Shown one piece after another: positions 1 through 7,253 of a DNA stretch of 57,525 bases. Positions within the stretch are counted from its first letter, which is position 1. Each line of letters starts with the position of its first letter. Both the position numbers and the translations under genes were made by a program. The notes beneath the pieces were generated by a model, which saw only the letters and a list, made by a program, of their open reading frames with translations, was not told the origin of the DNA and did no database searches. The DNA comes from Anaerolineales bacterium (GTDB lineage: Bacteria; Chloroflexota; Anaerolineae; Anaerolineales; RBG-16-64-43): contig JAFGKK010000066.1 in assembly GCA_016928575.1 (NCBI GenBank), positions 1 to 57,525 of the forward strand, read 5' to 3'.

Positions 1-2
1 GG

Positions 3-266
3 GGGAAGGGGCCAGGGGATAGGGGTGAGGATGGAAAAGAGCAGGATTTCATTTCAGTATTACTGAGGCTGAGCAGATACGATTTTTATTGCCATAAGGC
101 AAGCCTCATTGTGGAGTTGGATGGTCCCGTTCATCGTGAAAATCCGGAAAAAGATAGAGAAAGAGACCTCATTCTCAAAGCAAACGGCTTTCGAATTCTA
201 CGATTTTGGAATGAGGAGGTATTTGACAATATAGACTCCATTGTGGAGAGAATTTCGATGAGTTAG
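3..266 (+). CDS. DUF559-domain endonuclease-like protein, 5' truncated by window edge
   Basis: The frame is open from the window start to a TAG at 264-266. The last 60 or so residues look like the C-terminal half of a DUF559 (very-short-patch-repair/restriction-like) domain: an IVELDGPVH core in the place of the usual E-x-D-G-x-x-H active-site strand, then D-x-x-R-D and a terminal GFRILRFWNEEVFDNI block. The part before about base 40 is glycine- and lysine-rich and reads through G-rich sequence like the intergenic palindromes seen elsewhere here, so the N-terminus may be partly repeat-derived. DUF559 proteins are generally predicted nucleases; no specific role can be given. The partner palindrome starts only a few bases after the stop. 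Confidence 0.6.
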   Translation, partial: GKGPGDRGEDGKEQDFISVLLRLSRYDFYCHKASLIVELDGPVHRENPEKDRERDLILKANGFRILRFWNEEVFDNIDSIVERISMS

Positions 267-269
267 TTT

Positions 270-410
270 CCGACCTAACCCTACCACCCCCTGCCCCCTC
301 CTCCCCTTCCCTTAAGGGAAGGGGAGGAGGGGGCAGGGGGTGGAGAGGTTAGGTCAGTGACGGAAACCATCGACAGGGGAGGAGGGGGCAGGGGGGAGAG
401 GTTAGGTCGG
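270..410. repeat. Large C/T-G/A-rich palindrome plus a partial second copy
   Basis: Arms at about 274-312 and 315-353 are near-perfect reverse complements around a TTAA centre, including an ACCCCCTGCCCCCTCCTCC arm. A degraded half copy follows at about 371-409. The same composition and ordering recurs between arg/lys genes and at the end of the window. A TATAAT-like hexamer (418-423) lies just downstream and may serve the next gene. Confidence 0.8.
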
Positions 411-513
411 GTGGATGTATAATTTTTTAAAGAGACTTTAATGGCCGAAACCCCAGCATTTTATTAACATCCTCGAAAACCTGGCTAAGGGGCGTTGCCC
501 GGCCTGCGAACTC

Positions 514-1221
514 GTGCGCCGGAAGCCGATGCACTACATCGACCATGCCCTGTACGAACTCGTCACCGATCCGAACGCGCAGAATTTATTCGCCGAAACC
601 GGCGGCTACTGCCTGCGGCACGCGGAGATGCTGCTGCGGATTCCCTGGGGATTGGCGCTCGGCGTGGCCATCCTTTACAACCGGCTGATCGAGGACGCGG
701 CCGAGGCGCTGAAAGCGGGCGGGGGCGCAGGCCCCGCCAGAGGAGGCGTCCTCTTCCGCAATCCCTTCTCGCGCAAAGCGCGCTCCGGAACCCTCTCGAA
801 AAACGAGAATCCGGACTGCCTGGCCTGCCAGGTGGAACGGGAGACAGAAGAGGCGGTGCTGCGGACTCTTGTGGATACGCTGCGCGCCGGCGACGAGCGG
901 ATGCTCGAGTTGGTGGAGGGAAATGAGGTTTTCTGCCTGTATCACTTGGAGAGGGCGCTCGCGCTGGAATGGGATGAAAACACCCGTGCGGTTCTGCGCC
1001 GCCACGGCCTGCGGCGGTCGGAAACGCTCCTGTGGGAGTTGAAGGAGTTCATCCGCAAGTGCGATTACCGCTTCTCCCGCGAGCAGATGGGCGCCGAGGG
1101 CGACAGCTGGATGCGGGCGGCGGCCTGGGTGACGGGGGTGAGTTTGGGGAAGGACGACCGCGCGGCCGCGCCGGGCGAGTTGAAACGCAAACTGCGCGGG
1201 GATTGCGGGCTGGGGGAATAA
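514..1221 (+). CDS. DUF6062 family protein, N-terminus probably frameshifted
   Basis: Cysteine-containing soluble protein of the DUF6062 type, seen mainly in Chloroflexota and Firmicutes; function unknown. Visible features are MHYIDHALYELVTDP near the start, GGYCLRHAEML, then a second half opening with CLACQVERETEE and FCLYHLERAL, i.e. two repeats of a C-x-x-C plus C-x-x-H pattern that suggests metal binding. The annotated GTG at 514 is suspicious, because the same frame upstream encodes a CPAC motif (496-507) expected in this family, while a plausible ATG at 441 (MAETP) is in another frame. Removing one C from the run at 451-454 would join them. Either a one-base indel (real or assembly) or a non-canonical start explains this. 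Confidence 0.7.
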   Translation: MRRKPMHYIDHALYELVTDPNAQNLFAETGGYCLRHAEMLLRIPWGLALGVAILYNRLIEDAAEALKAGGGAGPARGGVLFRNPFSRKARSGTLSKNENPDCLACQVERETEEAVLRTLVDTLRAGDERMLELVEGNEVFCLYHLERALALEWDENTRAVLRRHGLRRSETLLWELKEFIRKCDYRFSREQMGAEGDSWMRAAAWVTGVSLGKDDRAAAPGELKRKLRGDCGLGE

Positions 1222-1300
1222 ATCCACGGAGGGCACGGAAACGCACGGATGGATATCGTTTTTTTTCCGTGCCCCTCCGTGTTCTGCGTGGATGTTTTTT
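1222..1300. terminator. Long hairpin after the DUF6062 gene
   Basis: The arm beginning ATCCACGGAGGGCACGGA (1222-1239) pairs with TCCGTGCCCCTCCGTG and GCGTGGAT (about 1266-1293) with one bulge. The right arm is followed by eight T. This can act as an intrinsic terminator, although related cacgga/tccgtg palindromes are also common dispersed repeats. Confidence 0.6.
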
Positions 1301-1392
1301 TTCAGGAGGGGGGCGGGGCGGAGGGCTGCGCGGCGATTCAGCCGTTCTCATCATCGACTATGCCGTAGAAATCGGTCCAAACCGGCCGTCGC

Positions 1393-1420
1393 TTGACGAA
1401 ACGACGAAACCGCCTATAAT
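1393..1420 (+). promoter_or_regulatory. Sigma-70-type promoter of the pyr genes
   Basis: TTGACG at 1393-1398 and a perfect TATAAT at 1415-1420 are separated by 16 bases. Transcription would start at about 1426-1428, essentially on the ATG at 1430, leaving a 130-base leader before pyrC that contains a reading frame and two hairpins. Confidence 0.75.
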
Positions 1421-1429
1421 TCGCCCGGC

Positions 1430-1567
1430 ATGGAAAATCACCCGCGAAGATTTCCTCAGAGCGCCCGAATGGGGATCGTACCCCGCGCGGGCGTTTTCTT
1501 TTTCCGTTCCTCAGAAGAGAGCCTCGCGGCTCTCTTTTTTCATGCTCGGGGAGGACGGCGATGCTGA
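1430..1567 (+). CDS. Putative pyr leader peptide (PyrL-like)
   Basis: A 45-codon frame starts at an ATG within a few bases of the predicted transcription start. It reads without a stop through both leader hairpins and ends at a TGA (1565-1567) that overlaps the first codons of pyrC by seven bases. The codons over the U-rich tract encode GVFFFRSS. No Shine-Dalgarno precedes it, so translation would be leaderless. In enterobacteria the pyrBI leader peptide is of the same size (44 residues) and likewise spans the attenuator; coupling of translation to UTP-dependent polymerase pausing controls termination. The resemblance here is architectural only. An accidental open frame is possible in GC-rich DNA. 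Confidence 0.45.
   Translation: MENHPRRFPQSARMGIVPRAGVFFFRSSEESLAALFFHARGGRRC
1462..1506 (+). promoter_or_regulatory. Leader hairpin followed by a U-rich tract (candidate pause site)
   Basis: CGCCCG (1462-1467) pairs with CGGGCG (1488-1493), and an inner GGGG/CCCC stem (1471-1474 with 1481-1484) extends it. The transcript then has UUUUCUUUUUCC (1494-1505). In a pyrBI-type scheme this is where polymerase would pause when UTP is scarce. Confidence 0.55.
1517..1540 (+). terminator. Intrinsic terminator (attenuator) just before pyrC
   Basis: GAGAGCC (1517-1523) and GGCTCTC (1528-1534) form a perfect 7-bp stem with a TCGC loop and run straight into TTTTTT. It lies between the promoter and pyrC, only 20 bases before the pyrC start, so it must be read through for pyrC expression. 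Confidence 0.85.
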
Positions 1568-2661
1568 TCAGCCTTCCGGGATTGATCGATCCGCATGTCC
1601 ACATGCGCGAGCCGGGCCAGACCCATAAGGAAGATTGGCGCAGCGGCACGGCCGCCGCGCTGGCCGGCGGGTTCACCTGTGTGCTGGCGATGCCGAACAC
1701 CCATCCGCCGGTGGTCGACCTGGTTTCTTTGGATGAAGCGGAAACGGCCGCGCGGAAAAAGTCGCTGTGCGACTACGGCTTGTTCCTCGGCGCCGGAAGC
1801 CGCAACGGGAAGACCGCCGCGGAGTTGGCTCCCAAAACCGCCGGGCTGAAAATGTACCTCGACCTCACCTTCGGCGCGCTGCAGCTAAAAACCCAAACCG
1901 CGGTAAACTCCCACATGGCCAACTGGCCCGCCGATAAACCGATCGTCGTCCATGCCGAAGGCCGGAAAATCGCCATGGCGATTCAGATCGCGGCCCGGCT
2001 GAATCGCGGCCTGCACATCGCGCACGTCAGCCGCAAATCGGAAATCCTCCTGATCAAGGCCGCCAAGGAAAAAGGGGTGAAGGTCACCTGCGAAGCCACT
2101 CCCCATCACCTCCTGCTGACCAAGGAAGACCTCCCGCGGATCGGGGCCGGTCGCGGGGAGGTGCGGCCCCGGCTGGCTGCCAAAGCCGATCAGCAGGCGC
2201 TTTGGGAAAACCTGGCGGTGATCGATTGCTTCGCAACCGATCACGCCCCCCATACCCTGGACGAAAAGGACGGGAAGAATCCGCCGCCGGGATTTCCCGG
2301 CTTGGAGACCGCGCTGGCGCTGCTGCTGACCGCCGTCCACGAGGGACGCTTGACGGTCGAGGATGTGCTCCAGCGCATGCACGACAATCCGCGGCGGATC
2401 TTTTCCATCCCCGAGCAATTGATGACGATGATCCAGGTCGACCTCGAAGCGCGGTGGACGATCCGCGGGGAGTACCTGAAAACCCGATGCGCTTGGACTC
2501 CCTTCGAGGGATGGAACGTCCGCGGCCGGGTGATGCGGGTTGATCTCCGCGGGGTAACCGCCTACGACGCGCCGGACGTCACCGTCGAACCCGGGTTTGG
2601 GAGGAACATATCCGGCGGGCTTGCACCCGACCCGGTGAAACCCATTCCGTTGGATTTATAG
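1561..2661 (+). CDS. pyrC: Dihydroorotase
   Basis: Cytosolic amidohydrolase that cyclises N-carbamoyl-aspartate to dihydroorotate, third step of UMP synthesis. The metal-binding [10 protein letters not shown] lies at residues 10-19, followed by [17 protein letters not shown]. Other catalytic segments are the lysine in GLKMYLD (the position that is carbamylated in zinc dihydroorotases), VHAEG, IAHVS, ATPHHL and the FATDHAPHT aspartate. At 366 residues it is shorter than the 420-residue bacterial PyrC type and more like the compact CAD-type domain. The ATG has a strong GGGGAGG nine bases upstream, inside the leader-peptide frame. It is first gene of pyrC-pyrB-pyrFE, presumably under the attenuator described above. 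Confidence 0.93.
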   Translation: MLISLPGLIDPHVHMREPGQTHKEDWRSGTAAALAGGFTCVLAMPNTHPPVVDLVSLDEAETAARKKSLCDYGLFLGAGSRNGKTAAELAPKTAGLKMYLDLTFGALQLKTQTAVNSHMANWPADKPIVVHAEGRKIAMAIQIAARLNRGLHIAHVSRKSEILLIKAAKEKGVKVTCEATPHHLLLTKEDLPRIGAGRGEVRPRLAAKADQQALWENLAVIDCFATDHAPHTLDEKDGKNPPPGFPGLETALALLLTAVHEGRLTVEDVLQRMHDNPRRIFSIPEQLMTMIQVDLEARWTIRGEYLKTRCAWTPFEGWNVRGRVMRVDLRGVTAYDAPDVTVEPGFGRNISGGLAPDPVKPIPLDL

Positions 2662-2716
2662 AACAGGCCCGGCGCCGACCGCACGGCGGAATCGCGCGAA
2701 AAGAAAGGAAGCAGCC

Positions 2717-3715
2717 ATGTCCACGTATGTTCCCCCGACCCAGCGTCGCGAAAAGAGCCCGCACCTTCCCTTCGGCGACATGCGCCAGACGCCGTTCTAT
2801 GGCAAAGACATCATCTCCGTGGCCCAGTTCGACCGGAGCGGGTTGGAGTACGTGTTCGGCGTGGCCGAGGAGATGCGCTCGATGGTCGAGCATGTCGGCA
2901 CGTTCGACCTGCTCAAGGGCAAGATCCTGGCCAACCTGTTCTACGAACCCTCGACCCGAACCTCCTCCTCCTTCATGGCGGCGATGCAGCGGCTGGGCGG
3001 AAGCGTGATCCCGATCAATGAGGTGCGCTACTCCTCGGTGGCGAAGGGCGAATCCCTGCCGGATACGGTGCGCACGCTGGAATCCTACGCCGACGTGATC
3101 GTCATCCGCCATCCGGAGGTGGGATCCGCGGCGATCGCGGCGCAATACTCGCGCAAGCCGGTGATCAACGCCGGCGACGGCGTGGGCGAACATCCCACCC
3201 AAGCCCTGCTCGACCTGTTCACCATCCGCGAGGAGCTCGGCCGGACCGACGGGCTGACGGTGACGATGCTGGGAGACCTGAAATACGGGCGCACCGTCCA
3301 TTCGCTCTCGCGCCTGCTGTCACAATTCAAGACCAAGGTGCATTGCGTGTCGCCCGGGATCCTGCGCATGCCCTCCGAGCTGGTGGCCGAGCTGAAGGCG
3401 CGGGGGGTTCCGGTCCAGGAGCATGCCGCTTTGGAAACGATCCTCCCGGAGACCGACGTGCTATACGTAACCCGCGTGCAGAAGGAGCGGTTTGAGGATC
3501 CGGCCGCCTACGAATCGGTTAAAAGCGCCTTCGTGATTTCGCCCGAGACTCTGGTAAAGGCCAAAGACCACATGATTGTCATGCACCCGCTGCCGCGCGT
3601 CGGCGAGATCGCCATGGAGCTCGACGAGGACCCGCGGGCGGCCTACTTCCGCCAGATGGAATACGGACTCTACACCCGCATGGCGCTCCTGGCGATGGTG
3701 CTGGGGAAGGCCTAA
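2717..3715 (+). CDS. pyrB: Aspartate carbamoyltransferase catalytic subunit
   Basis: Condenses carbamoyl phosphate with aspartate, the committed step of pyrimidine synthesis. The carbamoyl-phosphate loop [12 protein letters not shown] is near residue 75; [11 protein letters not shown] and [10 protein letters not shown] are the other family signatures. Length (332 residues) fits PyrB. An AAAGGAAG Shine-Dalgarno precedes the ATG, 55 bases after pyrC, so it is probably cotranscribed. No pyrI regulatory-subunit gene is present; the enzyme may be an unregulated trimer or use a partner elsewhere. The N-terminal 20 residues ([11 protein letters not shown]) are an extension relative to the usual PyrB start. 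Confidence 0.95.
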   Translation: MSTYVPPTQRREKSPHLPFGDMRQTPFYGKDIISVAQFDRSGLEYVFGVAEEMRSMVEHVGTFDLLKGKILANLFYEPSTRTSSSFMAAMQRLGGSVIPINEVRYSSVAKGESLPDTVRTLESYADVIVIRHPEVGSAAIAAQYSRKPVINAGDGVGEHPTQALLDLFTIREELGRTDGLTVTMLGDLKYGRTVHSLSRLLSQFKTKVHCVSPGILRMPSELVAELKARGVPVQEHAALETILPETDVLYVTRVQKERFEDPAAYESVKSAFVISPETLVKAKDHMIVMHPLPRVGEIAMELDEDPRAAYFRQMEYGLYTRMALLAMVLGKA

Positions 3716-3719
3716 GGGC

Positions 3720-3895
3720 CGACGATGGACTATGAACAATGGACCTTGGCCGTGGATTCCGCCGGCGCCATTCTTGCGCTTGTGGGGGATGAAAAGCCAA
3801 AATGCATGGCCTCGGACTTTTGTTTTCGGGCATATTTAGGCAAGTGAACCATCGGCGATGGTCCAAGGTCCATGGTCTATGGTCCTTGGTCCCGC
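3720..3895. repeat. MITE-like intergenic inverted repeat
   Basis: An ACAATGGACCTTGG segment near 3739-3752 is mirrored by CCAAGGTCCATGG near 3861-3873, flanked by further ATGG-type repeats (GGTCTATGGTCC). About 100 bases of non-coding sequence separate the arms. It fills most of the pyrB-pyrFE gap. Confidence 0.55.
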
Positions 3896-3913
3896 AGGAG
3901 ATAAATCCACACG

Positions 3914-5311
3914 ATGATGAATTTCTCAAGCTTGCTTGACCGACGCGCCAAAGCCGTACAATCCCTGCTCTGCGTCGGATTGGATCCGCATCCGAATCTG
4001 CTGGCGGCGCCGAACGCGGCCGCGGCCAAGGATTTCTGCCTGCGGATCGTCCGCGAGACGGCGGACCTGGCGCTGGCGTTCAAGCCCAACATCGCTTTCT
4101 TCGAGGCTTTCGGTGCGGAGGGGTACACGGCGCTGGTGGACGTGGTCGGTGCGTGCCGCGCGCAGGGCGTTCCGGTGATCCTCGATGCCAAGCGCGGCGA
4201 CATCGGCGACACCTCGAAGGCCTACGCGCGGATGGCGTTCGAAACGCTCGGGGTCGACGCGGTCACGGTCAATCCGTACCTGGGCGGCGACTCAGTTGCG
4301 CCGTTTCTCGAGCGGGAGGAGCGCGGCGCGATCGTCCTGTGCCGCACCTCCAATCCGGGCGCGGCGGATCTTCAACTGCGGCGGCTGGACGGCGTGCCCC
4401 TCTTCGAGCGGGTGGTCGAACTGGCGCAAGCGTGGAACAAACGCGGGAACGTTGGCTTGGTGGCGGGAGCGACGGATCCGGTGGCGATCGCGCGCGTGCG
4501 GACTCTCGCCCCGGACCTGTGGCTGCTGGTTCCGGGCGTCGGCGCGCAAGGCGGCGATTTGGAAGCTTCGCTGGAAGCCGGATTGCGCGCCGACGGGCTG
4601 GGGATGCTGATCAACGTCTCGCGTTCGCTGGCCAAAGCCGCCAGCCCGCGGACCGAAGCCGAAGCCCTGGTGGCGGCCATGCGCGAGGCGATGCAGGCCG
4701 ACCGCGCGGCGAAGGGCGGCCCCTCCCCGGCCCACCGCGAGGTCGCCGAGATCCTCAGCGCCTCGGGCTGCGTCAAATTCGGAAACTTCACGCTCAAATC
4801 CGGCAAGCAATCGCCGATCTACCTCGACCTGCGGCAGCTGGTTTCGCATCCGGATCTGCTGGCGCGCGCGGCGGCGGGCTACGTTCCGCTGCTCAAGACC
4901 CTCGCGTTCGACCGCATCGCCGGCCTGCCCTACGCCGCATTGCCGATCGCGGCCGCGATCAGCCTGCAGGCCGGCTGGCCGATGATCTACCCGCGCAAGG
5001 AAGCCAAGGACTATGGGACGAAGGCGCAGATCGAAGGCGAACACAAGCCGGGCGAGCGGATCGCGATGGTCGATGACGTGATCACCACCGGCGGAGCCAA
5101 GCTCGAGGCGCTCGAGAAGCTGCGCGGCGCGGGTCTGGTGGTCGAGGATCTGGTCGTGCTGGTCGACCGCGAATCCGGCGGCGCGGAAAGCCTGACCGCG
5201 GCCGGCTTGCGTCTACATTCCGCCGCCCGCCTGCGCGACCTGCTGCCGATCTGGCAGGCGCAGGGGAAACTCACGGCGGAGCAGGTAGGGCAGGTGCTGG
5301 AAGGTAAGTAG
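3914..5311 (+). CDS. pyrFE: Bifunctional orotidine-5'-phosphate decarboxylase / orotate phosphoribosyltransferase
   Basis: Single chain for the last two UMP steps. Residues about 1-270 are a type-2 OMP decarboxylase: LCVGLDPHP, the catalytic DAKRGDIGDTSKAYA tetrad region and VTVNPYLGGDS. Residues about 275-465 are an orotate phosphoribosyltransferase with LKSGKQSPIYLDLR and the PRPP-binding loop MVDDVITTGGA. The order (PyrF then PyrE) is the reverse of eukaryotic UMP synthase. AGGAG lies 14 bases before the first of two adjacent ATG codons. The TAG stop (5309-5311) is the first bases of a GTAGGGTGGG palindrome, so the repeat supplies the stop codon. Confidence 0.94.
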   Translation: MMNFSSLLDRRAKAVQSLLCVGLDPHPNLLAAPNAAAAKDFCLRIVRETADLALAFKPNIAFFEAFGAEGYTALVDVVGACRAQGVPVILDAKRGDIGDTSKAYARMAFETLGVDAVTVNPYLGGDSVAPFLEREERGAIVLCRTSNPGAADLQLRRLDGVPLFERVVELAQAWNKRGNVGLVAGATDPVAIARVRTLAPDLWLLVPGVGAQGGDLEASLEAGLRADGLGMLINVSRSLAKAASPRTEAEALVAAMREAMQADRAAKGGPSPAHREVAEILSASGCVKFGNFTLKSGKQSPIYLDLRQLVSHPDLLARAAAGYVPLLKTLAFDRIAGLPYAALPIAAAISLQAGWPMIYPRKEAKDYGTKAQIEGEHKPGERIAMVDDVITTGGAKLEALEKLRGAGLVVEDLVVLVDRESGGAESLTAAGLRLHSAARLRDLLPIWQAQGKLTAEQVGQVLEGK

Positions 5312-5376
5312 GGTGGGTTGACGGCAAATTGCTTTCATACGCCGAATGGTTATTGCCGGCCGTCAACCCACCCTAC
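5308..5376. repeat. RAYT-associated palindrome, copy 1
   Basis: A 69-bp palindrome whose ends are GTAGGGTGGGTTGACGGC and its reverse complement. Its first bases form the pyrFE stop codon. Confidence 0.85.
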
Positions 5377-5422
5377 AAGATCCCGTTGGCCTTGCTTTTT
5401 TCTCAAAAAGAATAGGTTTTCC

Positions 5423-5492
5423 GTAGGGTGGGTTGACGGCGGGATTGTCTTCTTGCGCCGAATGGTTATAGTCGGCCGTCAACCCACCCTAC
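5423..5492. repeat. RAYT-associated palindrome, copy 2
   Basis: Second full copy with the same outer arms as copy 1. Its right end supplies the TAG stop codon of the transposase gene on the opposite strand (5489-5491). Confidence 0.85.
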
Positions 5493-6028
5493 TCTCCTGC
5501 GTCGAGCGACAGATCAATCCCGCCCCAATCAAGATCGAGAATTCCCAATGCGACGTAGCGATGGAAACTGGACCAAGGCCAATCCTTTACCTGGTTGACC
5601 AAACCGTGTTTGACGGGATTGAAATGGATGTATGCCACATGATTGGTAAAGTCGTATTGGTCACGGATGGCATGTTCCCAAAACCGACGCTGCCAGATTG
5701 CTGCCTCACCCTTCTTGATTCTGGAGGGATTTCTTTCGCCTCCGATGCCGGTAGTTAACCCGAACTCGCGGGAAAACCGACGCTTAATTTCCTTCCATCG
5801 CGTGGAGAAATCCGCATCCCCTTCCGGAAGCCTCCAGATGCAGTGCAAGTGATCCGGTAACAGTACGAATGCTTCCACATGGAATGGCCGACGTTTCTTT
5901 GTTTCCTCCCATGCAACCCACAACATTTCGCGCGCCTTTGGACCACTCCATAAAGGTTTTCGATCATAGGCGACAACCGTGAAGAAGTACACTCCGCCCG
6001 AAAGATAAAACCGTCGATATTCTGGCAT
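5489..6028 (-). CDS. REP-associated tyrosine transposase (RAYT, TnpA_REP, IS200-like HUH Y1)
   Basis: Single-strand DNA transposase-like protein that in other bacteria cuts and mobilises REP palindromes. The chosen start gives MPEYRRFYLSGGVYFFTVV, the standard family N-terminus, with GGGAG seven bases upstream; a longer frame adds 16 atypical residues. The HUH histidines are in VLLPDHLHCIW, and the candidate catalytic tyrosine is in VAYIHFNPVKHGLV. The frame (179 residues) appears intact. Palindromes of one family lie on both sides (two at the 3' end, three or more upstream), which is the genomic signature of RAYT-REP systems. Confidence 0.9.
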   Translation of the reverse strand: MPEYRRFYLSGGVYFFTVVAYDRKPLWSGPKAREMLWVAWEETKKRRPFHVEAFVLLPDHLHCIWRLPEGDADFSTRWKEIKRRFSREFGLTTGIGGERNPSRIKKGEAAIWQRRFWEHAIRDQYDFTNHVAYIHFNPVKHGLVNQVKDWPWSSFHRYVALGILDLDWGGIDLSLDAGE

Positions 6029-6069
6029 GGGTATTCTCCCCCTTTGTGAAAAAAGATGGATCTTAAAGT

Positions 6070-6335
6070 TCGTCAACCCGCCCTACAGCATCGCATTGGC
6101 CTTGCGGTTTTTTTATCTGAAAGAATTTGATTTCCGTAGGGTGGGTTGACGGCGGGATTGTATTCTTGCGCGAATGGTTTTGCCGACCGTCAACCCACCC
6201 TACAGCACCTCGTCGGCTTGGCGGGATTGTATTCTTACGCCGAATGGTTTTGCCGACCGTCAACCCACCCTACAGCACCTCGTCGGCTTTGTGGGATGAT
6301 TTTATCGGCCGTCAATCCACCCGACGGTATTATGA
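6070..6335. repeat. RAYT-associated palindrome cluster (one half copy, three tandem copies)
   Basis: A half arm CGTCAACCCGCCCTAC is at 6071-6086. A full copy spans 6136-6203. Two further units in tandem (about 6204-6273 and 6274-6330), each about 60-70 bases long, share AGCACCTCGTCGGCTT and the CGTCAACCCACCCTAC arm, decaying towards pyrD. The spacing is regular but the intervening sequences are copies of each other, so this is not a CRISPR array. Confidence 0.8.
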
Positions 6336-7253
6336 AACCGCCTTCCCGATGATTTCGGAAATGGATCCGATTCCCTTCCGCTTCATATACGCCAACAATC
6401 CCTTGGCCACATCCGCGAACACCCCCGGCGCGCGGAACATCGCCGTCCCAATCCCGACGCAGGTTGCCCCGGCCAGGATCAGCTCAAGCGCTTCCCCGGC
6501 GTTCGTCACGCCGCCCAGCCCGATGATGGCGACGTTGTGTTTCTTACAACAGGCGGTGTAGCACCTATAGACCGCGTACACCGCGACGGGGTGGATCCCG
6601 ATCCCGCTCAAGCCGCCGATCCGGTTGGCGAGGGTGGGCTTCTGCCGTTCGACGTCGATCGCCATTCCGCGCAGGGTGTTGATGATGCACAGCGCGTTCG
6701 CTCCGCCGTCGATCGCCGCTTGGGCGGTAGCGGCGATGTCGGTGACGTTGGGCGTCAGTTTGACGATCAGGGTCTTCCCGGGAACCGCTTTTTTCACCTT
6801 GGCGACGAGTTCCTCCAGCACAGAGGCGTCGGAGCCGAATTCGATCCCGCCCTTTTCGACGTTCGGACAGGAGACGTTGAGCTCGATCGCGTGGACTTCC
6901 TCGCGCGCGTTCAGGATCTCCGCGCACTGGACGTATTCGGAGGTTTCCGATCCCGCCACGCTGGCGATCACCGGCACCTCGAGCGCGCGCAGCTTGGGGA
7001 GTTCTTCGGCGGCGAAGGCCGCAATCCCGGGATTCTGCAGTCCGATCGCGTTGAGCATTCCGGCCCGCGTTTCGGCGATCCGCGGCTCAGGGTTTCCCGC
7101 CCGCGGATGGAGGGTGACGGTTTTGGTAACCGCCGCACTCATCCACGGCGCGCAGCCGGCCAGCCGCTCGTAATCCAGCCCGTAAATTCCCGAGGCGGAA
7201 ACCAGGGGGGTCCCCAGACGCAGCCCGCCGAGTGTGACGTCTAATCCTTCCAT
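6330..7253 (-). CDS. pyrD: Dihydroorotate dehydrogenase, class 1B catalytic subunit
   Basis: FMN-dependent oxidation of dihydroorotate to orotate, with electrons passed to NAD through PyrK. The start chosen gives MEGLDVTLGGLRLGTPLVSASG; 307 residues is the usual length. The class-1 catalytic cysteine is in ELNVSCPNVEKGG, FMN-binding residues are in VTKTVTLHPR and IIGLGGVTNAGEALE, and IINTLRGMAID is family-typical. The gene overlaps the end of the upstream pyrK-containing gene by 13 bases, implying translational coupling and matched production of the two subunits. It is convergent with pyrFE and the RAYT. Confidence 0.95.
   Translation of the reverse strand: MEGLDVTLGGLRLGTPLVSASGIYGLDYERLAGCAPWMSAAVTKTVTLHPRAGNPEPRIAETRAGMLNAIGLQNPGIAAFAAEELPKLRALEVPVIASVAGSETSEYVQCAEILNAREEVHAIELNVSCPNVEKGGIEFGSDASVLEELVAKVKKAVPGKTLIVKLTPNVTDIAATAQAAIDGGANALCIINTLRGMAIDVERQKPTLANRIGGLSGIGIHPVAVYAVYRCYTACCKKHNVAIIGLGGVTNAGEALELILAGATCVGIGTAMFRAPGVFADVAKGLLAYMKRKGIGSISEIIGKAVS

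Noticed and set aside
1430-1560. PyrR-binding attenuator
   Set aside because: I could not see the conserved PyrR-binding loop, and no pyrR is present; the pyrBI-like reading explains the parts better.
6136-6335. Regularly spaced repeats that resemble a CRISPR array
   Set aside because: The intervening sequences are copies of each other and the units are palindromes of the RAYT family; no cas genes nearby.
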